64,000 nucleotides of DNA from Actinoplanes missouriensis 431 (GTDB lineage: Bacteria; Actinomycetota; Actinomycetes; Mycobacteriales; Micromonosporaceae), in contig NC_017093.1 in the NCBI RefSeq assembly GCF_000284295.1, positions 4,154,001-4,218,000 of the forward strand. Reading direction: 5' to 3'. Shown in pieces: positions 45,401-55,510 of the stretch. The notes under the pieces were generated by a model. The model worked only from the letters and a program-made list of their open reading frames with translations. It ran no database searches and was not told the origin of the DNA. The stretch's first letter is position 1. Every line of letters starts with the position of its first letter. A program made the translations under genes and the position numbers.

Positions 45401-45724
45401 ACCGTCAACCCGCGGTGGGGGACCTGGCCCAACACCGGCCAGCAGTGGGCCGAGCTGACCTGGCCGTCAGCGGTCACGCTCCAGCGGGCGCAGATCTACT
45501 TCTTCGACGACGGTCAGGGCATCGACCTGCCGGCGTCCTGGAAACTGCAGTACTGGAACGGCAGCGCCTATGTGGACGTGCCGTCGCCCAGCGGCTATCC
45601 GGTCGCCGCCAATCAATACAACGCCGTCACGTTCGGACGGATCAATACGACCCGCCTGCGGGTCGCGCTGACCAGCGGCAGCGCATCCGTCGGACTGCTG
45701 GAGGTCAAGGCGTACGCCAGCTGA
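42431..45724 (+). CDS. large secreted (alpha/alpha)6-type glycoside hydrolase with two discoidin-like domains
   Basis: A 1097-residue exported protein with a signal peptide ending SSPAQAA near residue 36. A beta-sandwich-like N-terminal part (to about 260) precedes an (alpha/alpha)6-barrel-like region (about 270-720) with YYRWWLMRFNHLD, the stretch YIAEAAWRAYQIHGG, EYNWGAMTGNDADAVSFHW, and WPDANEFWADWNG, resembling MGH1/GH63-like clan proteins; the precise GH family and catalytic residues are not certain. Two discoidin-like domains follow (about 815-960 and 960-1097). The last one is clearly related to the C-terminal domain of the GH43 gene just upstream (shared AWESVAAIN, WNGSAYVDV, FDDGQGIDLPAS wording). 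Its ATG overlaps the GH43 stop as ATGA. Regulated probably by the divergent LacI protein. Confidence 0.8.
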   Translation: MNARSLRTAGRRLGAYTTGLLLIVAGLTVASSPAQAAQTIGYPTFGNAGSIPAPPVGYSTGDTMRAIYDAESSGTDFWMDRLLARTGNDPAGTWLMTRGRAAFMYTHNPAVIGFGGNAAYWDNISSQNAYAITASPGTFTEQVAQRRQTPSHWRSVHTSGSIRLDVTKFITDNNVLITNIAVVNTGTASATINMNATSPYATTVSGNELTGTRAVKNNLTTLYPRLSGDGFTAASGALSRSVTVAAGATVTVKVQLGMITNEIPQSRTEYDAYRARTAADAFATHVRAYNKWWADNVPYIDVPDAAIKKNIYYRWWLMRFNHLDADIPGQDFQFPQSIEGVTGYNNAIALTQPMHIDDLKYLRSPEYAYGPYLAVGQYSANGRFVDNPGDPENWSNSYTQYIAEAAWRAYQIHGGQPAMLTNFARYAEGDAKGQLATYDTNNNGVIEYNWGAMTGNDADAVSFHWREGNLDRAETAYVWSAANAARDAYTLLGNTTKATEMQTLADRIRNGVITTLWNPSRQLLEHKHVATNTHVPWKEINNYYPYAVGLMPNTAQYREALRLFADPAQYPIFPFYTANQVDKAAAAAAGNPGSNNFSTINSTVQFRLYSQALRTYPNSWMTAEDYKKLLYWNAWSQYVGGNTAWPDANEFWADWNGSAINYRSWIHHNILGSSNWTIIEDVAGLRPRNDAQIELSPINIGWSHFAVNNLRYRNADLSVVWDDPADGVARYAGVPQGYSIFLNGTRVATVNQLVPFTYNPATGAVTTSGTVSYSAAFAGLQPPQNVVQSSARVVDVFRKAGVDLTSTTANLASGATASASYTASGTTTAGAIDGLPTTSPLWGSYGSTNATDWYEINFGTTRTVDEAWVYFRNDRAGNRYRPPTAYTVQYWNGSAWVDSSTQVKSPAAPQSNFNRVNFTAVTTSRLRIVFTQPSGSAKVGLTEVKLYNRGTVAPPNPNVASSATPSASYTSAWESVAAINDGIDPPSSNDTVNPRWGTWPNTGQQWAELTWPSAVTLQRAQIYFFDDGQGIDLPASWKLQYWNGSAYVDVPSPSGYPVAANQYNAVTFGRINTTRLRVALTSGSASVGLLEVKAYAS

Positions 45725-45750
45725 GACAGCGGCACTCGTGGGCCGGGGGC

Positions 45751-45851
45751 GACCCCGGCCCACAACGCCGGGTCACGACCCCGGCCCACAACGCCGGGTC
45801 ACGGCCCTCGGCCCGACGGGCCGGGTCACGACCCCCGGCCCACGGGCTGCG

Positions 45852-45855
<4 letters not shown>
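45751..45855. repeat. 26-bp tandem repeat, four copies, running into the clp stop codon
   Basis: GACCCCGGCCCACAACGCCG-GGTCAC is repeated exactly at 45751 and 45777, then imperfectly at 45803 (27 bases) and 45830, the last copy ending inside the final codons of the clp-like gene. Each unit contains short complementary GC blocks, so the array can fold and may act as a shared terminator between the convergent glycosidase and clp genes. Confidence 0.85.
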
Positions 45856-48278
<2,423 letters not shown>

Positions 48279-48350
48279 GGCACTTCCCTTCCCGAAGCCA
48301 GCCTCTGCGATCGAGGCTGCCCACCCGGGCCGGATCCGCCATCAGTCGGT

Positions 48351-49259
48351 TTACTGCTCTGCTCCGATCATCGCGGCGATCCGGGCGGCGTCGCCCCAGG
48401 AGAGGGTGAAGCCGGCGCCGCCATGGCCGTAGCAGGCGAAGACCGGACGGCCGTGGCCGGGGACCGGTTCGACGCGGACGCTGGACCGGCCCGGACGCAG
48501 ACCGGCGGCGCGGGACAGGATGGGCTGGCCGGTCAGCTCGGGGACCAGGGCCCGTGCCCGGCGGAGAATGGCCTCCTCGGTCGCCGGGTCGGGCCGGGTG
48601 CTCCAGTCGCCGTGCTCGCCGGTGCCGCCGCAGACCACGTCGTCGCGGCGGGGGACCACGTAGGTGAGGCCGTCCGGGTTGTCCTCGTCGGTGATCCAGT
48701 CGGTGAGGCCGGGGTTGGCGAGCCGGACCACCTGGCCACGGATCGGGAAGACGCCGGTGTCGCCGAGGAGTTCGGCCGACCGGATGCCGGCCGCCACGAC
48801 GACCACCTCGTCGTCGGGCACCGAACGCACGGTCGCGGTTCGGACCCGTACCCCGAGATCGTGAATTGCCGTGCGCAGCCAGGTGAGATAGACGTCGGTC
48901 TGGATCAGGGGCACCACGCAGCGCACCCCGTCGGGCCGGATCGTGTGGCCGGGGACGGCGCTGGTCCACGACAGATCGGCGTCGGGGCGGCGGGTGATCA
49001 CCGTTCCGGTGCGCATGTGGACGCCGGTCTCGGGCACGGCGGCCAGCCGCTGGAACCGCTGGTAGGCGACGGACGCCGACTCCAGGACCGCGGGCGAGCG
49101 GCGCACGTCGTGCGGGAACCAGATCGCCGCGGCGACCGCGGACACCCCGGCGGTCGCCGGCTCCGAGGCCAGGATCCGCACGCGGTGGCCGGCCGTCGCC
49201 AGCTCGTGCGCGATGCTCATGCCGACCACGCCCGCGCCCACCACCGTTACGCTGCTCAC
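48351..49259 (-). CDS. FAD-dependent D-amino-acid-oxidase-like protein
   Basis: A 302-residue flavoprotein. The FAD motif VTVVGAGVVGMSIAHELATAGHRVRIL opens the protein, the DAO-type segment AAIWFPHDVRRSP is near 50, VVVVAAGIRSAELLGD near 160 and IRGQVVRL near 176, and the C-terminal FAD contact is GHGGAGFTLSWGDA near 280. This is the D-amino-acid oxidase fold, slightly shorter than the 320-350 usual in the family; substrate unknown. GTG codons at 49265 and 49259 and TTG 49268 are all possible starts; 49259 is chosen for its fit with homologous wording. The divergent EAD1-like gene begins only 15 bases away, so the two share one short promoter region. Confidence 0.82.
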   Translation of the reverse strand: MSSVTVVGAGVVGMSIAHELATAGHRVRILASEPATAGVSAVAAAIWFPHDVRRSPAVLESASVAYQRFQRLAAVPETGVHMRTGTVITRRPDADLSWTSAVPGHTIRPDGVRCVVPLIQTDVYLTWLRTAIHDLGVRVRTATVRSVPDDEVVVVAAGIRSAELLGDTGVFPIRGQVVRLANPGLTDWITDEDNPDGLTYVVPRRDDVVCGGTGEHGDWSTRPDPATEEAILRRARALVPELTGQPILSRAAGLRPGRSSVRVEPVPGHGRPVFACYGHGGAGFTLSWGDAARIAAMIGAEQ

Positions 49260-49273
49260 AGGCACCAACCATA

Positions 49274-50257
49274 ATGGTCGATGGGGGTGACGAGATTACC
49301 GGCGATCAGCTGCGGCGCATCGAAGCGGCGATCCTCGATGCCTATCGCAGTACGGATGATCTTGAGCGTCTCCTGCTCTTCTTCCTCAATCGGCGGCTGT
49401 CGCACCACGCCGACCTGCGCCGGCCGCTGCCGATGGTCGTGTTCCAGCTGATCCAGGCGGCGGAGAGCGAGGGCTGGCTGCGGTCGTTGATCCAGTCGGC
49501 GGTCGCGGACCGGCCGGGGAACGGGATGATGCAGGCGCTGGCCGAGCCGAGCGGACCGGCGGCTCCGGACGACCACCGGATGCTGGACACCGCGTTCTTC
49601 GACCTCGACCCGATCAAACGCGCGATCGTGGCGGCGAAGCGGCGCGACCGCGGACGGGTGCTCGGGTTCGGGCTGCACAGCGCCGAGGAATCGGTGGTCC
49701 GGAAACTGTGCTCGTGGTTGCCGCACTGCCTCGGCGAGACCGAATGCAAGTACTGGCTCAGCCTGCGCCCCGACATGGGCACCGTGGACTACCAGCTCAA
49801 GCAGATCCTCGACTACCGGCCCGACCTGGACCTGGCGAACGTGGTCTGCCCGATTCTGATCGACGGGGCGAGCGCGCCGGCCGTCGCCGCGTTCTGGGAC
49901 GGGATCCGCGGGCACTTCGGGGCGCACGAGTTCACGTTCGTCGCGTTGTTCGTCAACGTGGGCGGCCGGCCGGGCGACTATCCGGACGGTGTCGTGGCGC
50001 TGCCGGCCCCGGCCGCCGACGAGACCGACCTGACGCTGTGGGCCCAGCAGATCGTGTCCCGCAAGGGCTGGCCGCCGATGCTCGCCGACTTCTGGGCCAC
50101 CAAGATCGCCGGCCAGTGCGCCAGCGGCGACGACCTCGACATGCGGCGGCTGTTCGAGGCGATGGACCGTTCGATCCGTGACTTCCGCCGGGCGCCGGTG
50201 GAGTTCAGGCAGCACCTTGAGGAGTGGGGGAGCCGTGCAGACCCGTCACCGTGTTGA
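49274..50257 (+). CDS. EAD1-like domain fused to an iSTAND-like domain; first gene of a conflict system
   Basis: A 327-residue cytoplasmic protein. Residues 10-90 form a helical module (RRIEAAILDAYRSTDDLERLL; PLPMVVFQLIQAAESEGWLRSLIQSAVADRPGN) that has the hydrophobic pattern and the AE--GWL--LI--A---RPGN ending of effector-associated domain 1 (EAD1). Residues 110-270 read as an alpha/beta domain with no P-loop (VLGFGLHSAEESVVRKLCSWL; NVVCPILIDG; EFTFVALFVNVG), comparable to inactive STAND (iSTAND) domains. EADs are thought to recruit effectors through homotypic contact; the last gene of this operon has a related module on a protease. It overlaps the MoxR gene by 23 bases. Both domain names are inferences from pattern. 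Confidence 0.75.
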   Translation: MVDGGDEITGDQLRRIEAAILDAYRSTDDLERLLLFFLNRRLSHHADLRRPLPMVVFQLIQAAESEGWLRSLIQSAVADRPGNGMMQALAEPSGPAAPDDHRMLDTAFFDLDPIKRAIVAAKRRDRGRVLGFGLHSAEESVVRKLCSWLPHCLGETECKYWLSLRPDMGTVDYQLKQILDYRPDLDLANVVCPILIDGASAPAVAAFWDGIRGHFGAHEFTFVALFVNVGGRPGDYPDGVVALPAPAADETDLTLWAQQIVSRKGWPPMLADFWATKIAGQCASGDDLDMRRLFEAMDRSIRDFRRAPVEFRQHLEEWGSRADPSPC

Positions 50258-51152
50258 CACCTCGTTGTGGTTCAACCCGGACGAGACGCTTCCGCCGTCC
50301 CGGACCGTCCAGGGTGTCACGGTCGAGCAGGAGCCGTACCGGTTCACGCCGCAACTCGCCTCGGCGGTGAACCTGGCGATCAGTCTCGGCCGGCCGCTGC
50401 TCGTGCAGGGCGATCCCGGTGTCGGGAAGACGCGGCTGGCGCACGCGATCGCGTACGCGCTCGGGCTGCCCCTGGAACAGGCGCACATCAAGTCCACCAG
50501 CAGGGGACGGGACCTGCTCTACCAGTACGACGCGGTACGCCGCCTGCACGACGCGCAGCTGCGCCGGTGGGGCGGCAAGGGGAACGACGCCCGGGAGTAC
50601 GTCCGGCTCGGCCCGCTCGGGCGGGTGATCGCCCGCGCCCACGAGGGCCACCGGTCGGTGCTGCTGATCGACGAGATCGACAAGGCCGACCTGGACTTCC
50701 CGAACGACCTGCTGCGCGAGCTCGACGAGCTGGCGTTCACCGTCGACGAGGTTCCCGGCTGGGGGTACGCCGTGCCACGCGACCGCCCGGATCTGCGGCC
50801 GATCATCGTGGTCACCAACAACGAGGAGAAGGCGCTGCCCGGCGCGTTCCTGCGGCGCTGCGTCTTCCACTACATCGAGTTCCCGGACGACCCCGCCGAC
50901 CTGGACGCGATCCTCACCCTGCACGAGGTGACCCGGCCGGACCTGCGGGAGGCGGTGATCGACATGATCGGCCGGCTGCGGCAGATCGACTTCGCGCGGC
51001 GGCCGGGGCTCAGTGAGCTGCTCGACTGGGCCGGGTTCCTGCAGGCCGTCGGGATGCCGGCCGAGGAGGTGGCCGGGCTGCCCTACCCGGAGGCGCTGCT
51101 CAAACAGCGCGCCGATCAGGCGCGGGCGGCGGAACGGCTCGGCCGGCGGTGA
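50235..51152 (+). CDS. MoxR-type AAA+ ATPase
   Basis: A 305-residue AAA+ ATPase of the MoxR/RavA group. Walker [16 protein letters not shown] is near residue 60, Walker B VLLIDEIDKADLDFPNDLLRELDE near 145, sensor 1 IIVVTNNEEKALPGAFLRRC near 195 (arginine-finger region), and sensor 2 in the C-terminal lid. MoxR ATPases typically team with vWA proteins as chaperone-like remodelling machines, and the next gene encodes a vWA protein whose start overlaps this stop as GTGA. GTG 50235 (after GGGGGAG) is chosen; the longer in-frame start at 50178 lies in the preceding coding sequence. Confidence 0.92.
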   Translation: MQTRHRVDTSLWFNPDETLPPSRTVQGVTVEQEPYRFTPQLASAVNLAISLGRPLLVQGDPGVGKTRLAHAIAYALGLPLEQAHIKSTSRGRDLLYQYDAVRRLHDAQLRRWGGKGNDAREYVRLGPLGRVIARAHEGHRSVLLIDEIDKADLDFPNDLLRELDELAFTVDEVPGWGYAVPRDRPDLRPIIVVTNNEEKALPGAFLRRCVFHYIEFPDDPADLDAILTLHEVTRPDLREAVIDMIGRLRQIDFARRPGLSELLDWAGFLQAVGMPAEEVAGLPYPEALLKQRADQARAAERLGRR

Positions 51153-52324
51153 GTGAGCCCGCGGCAGCGCCCGAGTTCGTGCGGCAGCTCGTCGTGCGGC
51201 TGCGGCGGCGCGGGCTGCCGATCGGCGTCGACGACTGTCTGACGCTGCGGGCGGCGCTCTGCGCGGGCTTCGGGATCGCGTCGGCGCGCGAGTTCGAGGT
51301 GCTCTGCGTCAGCCTGTGGGCGAAATCGGTCAGCGAGCAGGAGACGATCCGGGCGGTGCTGGCCGCTGTGGACGTCCCGCGGTGGGACGACGTGGTGCCG
51401 GTGGAGGCTCCCGGCGCGGTGGCCGAAACCGTGAATGCCGGCAAAGACGCGCCGTCCGAACCGATGGCCGAGACCCCGGTGCCCACCGACACGCCGGCAC
51501 CCCGCGACCTCCCGACCGTCCACCGCATGACCGGCATGTCCCTGATGCCCCCGAGCACCGGACAATTCGACTCCGGGCTCACCGTGGCCCCGCAGTACCC
51601 CCTGACCGCCCGGGAGATCGCCCAGACCTGGCGGCGGCTGCGGCGGCCGGTCCGCTACGGCGCCGCCACCGAGGTCGACGTCGATGCCACGATCGACGGG
51701 TACAGCCGTACCGGCGTCTTCACCGGACCGATTCTGATCCCGCCGCGCCGCAACACCGCACGGCTGATGCTGCTCGTCGACCGGAACGGCTCGATGACGC
51801 CGTACGGGAACTTCGTTCAGCACCTGGTCCGCGAGATCCACCACGCTGGCCGGCTCGAATCCATCGCCACCTGGTATTTCCACAACCTGCCGAGCACCCG
51901 CGCCGACACGTCGCTGCTGCGGGAGCTGCCCGACCCGTTCAGCCCGGAACTCGACCCGATCCTGGCGCGGATCGCCCCGTCGGCCGCGGGACGGCTCTAC
52001 GCGGACCCGGAGCTGACCGAACCCCGTACCCTCGCCTCGGTGTTGGAAGTGACCCCGCCCGGCACGGTGGCGGTGATCATCAGCGATGGCGGGGCCGCCC
52101 GCGGCACGCTGCAGACCGCGCGCCTGGTCGGCACGATCGCCATGATCAAGGCGCTGCGCTGCCCGGTCGCCTGGATCAACCCGGTGCCGGCCCATCGATG
52201 GCCCGGCACGACCGCCGAGCAGATCGCCCGGCACGTGCCGATGTCCGAACTCACCGCCGAGGGCCTGCACCGGGCCGTCGACGCGCTGCGCGGCCAGCCC
52301 CGCCGCACGGAGCGACCGCTGTGA
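51149..52324 (+). CDS. vWA-domain protein (MoxR partner)
   Basis: A 391-residue protein. An N-terminal helical domain (residues 5-80; RQLVVRLRRRGLPIGVDDCLTL) is followed by a Pro/Thr-rich linker (85-135) and a von Willebrand A domain from about 165, in which the MIDAS motif is LLVDRNGSMTP near 208 (D-x-N-G-S where D-x-S-x-S is usual) and the second acidic loop IISDGGA near 310. The segment WRRLRRPVR preceding the domain is also found in CoxE/SAV_2336-type vWA proteins. The Asn in place of the first MIDAS Ser is unusual and may change metal binding. Both ends overlap neighbours as GTGA (MoxR upstream, the EccC-like gene downstream). Confidence 0.87.
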   Translation: MSEPAAAPEFVRQLVVRLRRRGLPIGVDDCLTLRAALCAGFGIASAREFEVLCVSLWAKSVSEQETIRAVLAAVDVPRWDDVVPVEAPGAVAETVNAGKDAPSEPMAETPVPTDTPAPRDLPTVHRMTGMSLMPPSTGQFDSGLTVAPQYPLTAREIAQTWRRLRRPVRYGAATEVDVDATIDGYSRTGVFTGPILIPPRRNTARLMLLVDRNGSMTPYGNFVQHLVREIHHAGRLESIATWYFHNLPSTRADTSLLRELPDPFSPELDPILARIAPSAAGRLYADPELTEPRTLASVLEVTPPGTVAVIISDGGAARGTLQTARLVGTIAMIKALRCPVAWINPVPAHRWPGTTAEQIARHVPMSELTAEGLHRAVDALRGQPRRTERPL

Positions 52325-55300
52325 GCACGTGGACCGGCGCCTCGCCGTCGACGAGCCTGCTCTACCAGGCCCGGACCGCGCTCCCGCCGGGCGCCCTCGA
52401 CCTGGCCTGCCACGCCGCCGTCCCGGCCGTCCTCGACGTCGGGCTGCTGCACCTGCTGAGGATCAACTTCTTCGTCGACCCGCCGACCGTTCTCGGACAC
52501 GACGTCGAGGCCGAGCTGCTCAACTCCGCGCTGTTCGCCCCGGCCGGCCCGGGCCTCTACCAGGTCGATCCGCAGCTGCGCGGCCTGCTCCTCGCCGGGC
52601 TCGACGCGGCCTACGGCATCGACCGCCTGCGGAAGGTCGCGCTACTCCTGGAGCAGTACACCAACCAGGCCGACCCGTGGCAGCCGCGCGAACTGGAGTA
52701 CGCCCAGCGCCTCACCGCGCTGAGCATCGTCGAACCGTCACGGGCCGCCGACTGGCTGGCGAACGCGCAACAGCAGGCCGCCGGCCGCGAGACCTTCGGC
52801 CAGGACTGGTTCGTCGCCATGCGCGAACGCCTCACCGAGTCACCCGGCGACATGGCCGAGACCTACGCCCGCCTCCTCGATCAGCAGCCGACGCCGGACA
52901 CCGTCCGCGCCCTCGGCCAGCTCGGCCTCCTGCCGGGCGCCCCCGTCGGCGAGATCGTGGAACGCCTGCGCCACCTCGCGGAGAGCGGCGATGCCGCTGT
53001 CGCGGCGATGGCGGTCGAGGTCAGCGACACCCTGCGGCCCCTTTTCCGGTACGGGGTTTCACCCGTCCCGCAGAACGAGGACCGTCACGTCAGCCTCCTG
53101 AATCTCCTCGCCCTCGATCCGATGGCATTGGCAGACGTGGTGGGCACCGCCTGGCGCCCGCGCACCAACCGTGACTTCCTCCGCGTCCCGATCGGCGAGA
53201 CGCCCGCCGGCAAGCCCGTGGACCTCGACCTCAAGGAGGCCGCGCAGCGGGGCATGGGCCCGCACGGCCTGGTGATCGGAGCGGGCGGGTCGGGGCGGCA
53301 CGAGCTGCTGCGCACGATCGTGACCGCGCTGGCGCTCACGCACACCCCGGACCGGGTGAACTTCCTGCTCGTCGACAGCCGCTGGAACACCACCTTCGGC
53401 GCGCTGGCCGACTTGCCGCACACCGCCGGCACGGCCACGGCGCTGATCCCCGACCCGTACCTGATCGATCGTCTGGTGGAGGCCCTCGACGGTGAGCTGA
53501 ACCGTCGCAAGGACCTGCTCCGGGAGGCGGGGAACTTCGCGAGCGCCCAGGATTACGAGCGGTCGCGGCGGGCCGGGCGGGAGCTCGAGAAGCTGCCGAC
53601 CCTCGTGGTGATCTGCGACGAGTTCACCGAGCTGCTGTCGGCCGGCCCGGAAACCCTCCGGCAGGTGTTCCGCCGCATCGGGCGCACCGGCCGGGCACTC
53701 GGCGTCCACCTGATGCTCTCCGCCCGCCGCCTGACCGAGGAGCAGCTCGGTGACCTGGCGACGTACCTGTCGTACCGGATCGCGCTGCGGACCGACGCGG
53801 CGTCGGAGTCCCGCCTGGCGCTGGGGACGACTGAGGCCCATGAGCTGCCGGACGAGCCCGGCACCGGGTATCTCAACGCCGGGCCCGGACCGGCGATCCG
53901 CTTCCGGGCCGCCCGCCTGACCGGCCCGATCGCGGATTCCCTGGATACGGTCGTCGACATCCTCCGGAACTCCGGACCGCCGGCCCGGCCGGTGTGGCTT
54001 CCGCCGCTGACCCGGCAGGCCGCCCTCGACGAGGCGCTCGGCTCGCTCCGCGTGACATCGGAGCACGGGCTGCACGCCGGCGGGCTGCATGGCGAGCTTC
54101 TGCTGCCGATCGCGGTGTACGACCAGCCCCGTCAGCAGCGTCAGGACCTGTTCTGGATCGACCTGTCCGGCGACCGCGGCCATGTCGCGGTGGTCGGCGC
54201 GCGCCTCGCCGGGAAGTCGCCCGCCATCCGGACGCTCGTCTACGCGCTGGCTCTCACGCACACGCCACGAGAGATGCAGTTCTACTGTCTCGGTGACCTG
54301 GCCGGGTCGGCCGGGGAACTGCGCGCCCTGCCGCACGTGGGCGGGGTGGCCGACGACTACGACACGCACCAGGTGCGCCGGACCGTCCTGTTCCTCGAAC
54401 AGCTGGTGAGCCAGCGGCAGCACGATCGCGACGACGGCGCCTTCGGGATCGTCTTCCTGATCATCGACGACTGCGCCCTCTTCCGGGAGCGGTTCCCGAA
54501 CCTCCGGGACGCGGTCGCCGGCCTCGCCGCGGAGGGAGCGGGATACGGTGTCCACCTGATCGTCGCCGCGCGGGACTGGGCCGAGTTCTGGCTGCCCGTG
54601 GATGACTTCGGATCGCGGCTGGAACTGCGCCTCGACGACCCGACCACGTCGATCCTGGACCCGCAGGCTGCCCGGAGGGTGCCCCGGCAGGTCGGTCGTG
54701 GCATCGTCGCCGCGCCGTCCGGTGCGGTCGTGGACTTCCTCGCCCTCCGACCCGGCCTGAGCGGCGACCAGTGGCCGGACCCGCCGGCCAGGGCGGTGGC
54801 CGACGCCTGGACCGGCTCACCGGCGCCGCCGATCCCGATGCTGCCGGATGTTCTGCCCTACTGGATGATCCCGGGCGGCTTCGAACGCATGCGGGTGCCG
54901 ATCGGCATCGGCGACGAGCGGCTCCAGCAGATCCACATCGACTTCCGCCTGAGTCCGCACTTCCTCGTCACCGGTGACCCGGGCCGGGGCAAGACGTCGT
55001 TCCTGCGAGCCCTGGCGGCGACCCTGACCCGCCAGGTCCCGGCCGAGGCCGTCCGTGTCATCCACATCGACCCCATGAACGGCAACGCCGCGCGTCTCAT
55101 CGCGTCCACGATCGGCATCGTCGAGGAACGGCTGCCCGGCCCCGACGGGAGCCGATATCAGCCGGGTCCGGAGGTGTTCGTCCTCGTGGACGACTACCAC
55201 GTCCTCGCGGGCGAGCGCAGCCCGCTGCGCCCGCTTGTGCAGCACCTGGTGCACGGCCGTGACATCGGGCTGCACCTGGTGATCGCACACAGGTACACCG

Positions 55301-55509
55301 ACCGGTCCGCGGCCGACCCGGTCCTTCTGCGGTTGCGGGAGCTGAACTCCGCCGCCATGGTTCTCCCCGGACCGAGGACCGAGATGTCGATCTCGGCGGG
55401 CTTCGCCGGCCCGATGCCGCGAGGCCGGGGCATCATCAGCGTCCGTGACGAGGAGGTGCAGCTCATCCAGCTCTACCTCCCGCCGACCGGCGAGGATTCG
55501 GAGACGTGA
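52321..55509 (+). CDS. EccC/FtsK-like protein with three HerA-FtsK-type domains
   Basis: A 1062-residue cytoplasmic protein. The first ~290 residues are helical (AVPAVLDVGLLHLLRINFFVDPP; LLEQYTN; AQRLTALSIVEPSRAADWLA), a type of module seen in other MoxR/vWA systems. Three EccC-like FtsK/SpoIIIE domains follow. Domain 1 (300-560) keeps the family wording KEAAQRGMGPHGLVIGAGGSG, but its Walker A reads GAGGSGRHE (Lys to Arg, Ser to His), while Walker B VVICDEFTEL is retained. Domain 2 (600-830) has GARLAGKSP and IIDDCALF. Domain 3 (860-1062) has the canonical GDPGRGKTSF and VLVDDYH. There are no membrane helices, unlike type VII secretion EccC. GTG 52321 overlaps the vWA stop as GTGA. Confidence 0.86.
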   Translation: MSTWTGASPSTSLLYQARTALPPGALDLACHAAVPAVLDVGLLHLLRINFFVDPPTVLGHDVEAELLNSALFAPAGPGLYQVDPQLRGLLLAGLDAAYGIDRLRKVALLLEQYTNQADPWQPRELEYAQRLTALSIVEPSRAADWLANAQQQAAGRETFGQDWFVAMRERLTESPGDMAETYARLLDQQPTPDTVRALGQLGLLPGAPVGEIVERLRHLAESGDAAVAAMAVEVSDTLRPLFRYGVSPVPQNEDRHVSLLNLLALDPMALADVVGTAWRPRTNRDFLRVPIGETPAGKPVDLDLKEAAQRGMGPHGLVIGAGGSGRHELLRTIVTALALTHTPDRVNFLLVDSRWNTTFGALADLPHTAGTATALIPDPYLIDRLVEALDGELNRRKDLLREAGNFASAQDYERSRRAGRELEKLPTLVVICDEFTELLSAGPETLRQVFRRIGRTGRALGVHLMLSARRLTEEQLGDLATYLSYRIALRTDAASESRLALGTTEAHELPDEPGTGYLNAGPGPAIRFRAARLTGPIADSLDTVVDILRNSGPPARPVWLPPLTRQAALDEALGSLRVTSEHGLHAGGLHGELLLPIAVYDQPRQQRQDLFWIDLSGDRGHVAVVGARLAGKSPAIRTLVYALALTHTPREMQFYCLGDLAGSAGELRALPHVGGVADDYDTHQVRRTVLFLEQLVSQRQHDRDDGAFGIVFLIIDDCALFRERFPNLRDAVAGLAAEGAGYGVHLIVAARDWAEFWLPVDDFGSRLELRLDDPTTSILDPQAARRVPRQVGRGIVAAPSGAVVDFLALRPGLSGDQWPDPPARAVADAWTGSPAPPIPMLPDVLPYWMIPGGFERMRVPIGIGDERLQQIHIDFRLSPHFLVTGDPGRGKTSFLRALAATLTRQVPAEAVRVIHIDPMNGNAARLIASTIGIVEERLPGPDGSRYQPGPEVFVLVDDYHVLAGERSPLRPLVQHLVHGRDIGLHLVIAHRYTDRSAADPVLLRLRELNSAAMVLPGPRTEMSISAGFAGPMPRGRGIISVRDEEVQLIQLYLPPTGEDSET

Positions 55510-55510
55510 C

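Noticed and set aside
51316..52320. N-terminal extension of the EccC-like protein up to 51316
   Set aside because: This part is in the shadow of the vWA gene; the GTG at 52321 overlapping its stop (GTGA) is the coupled start.
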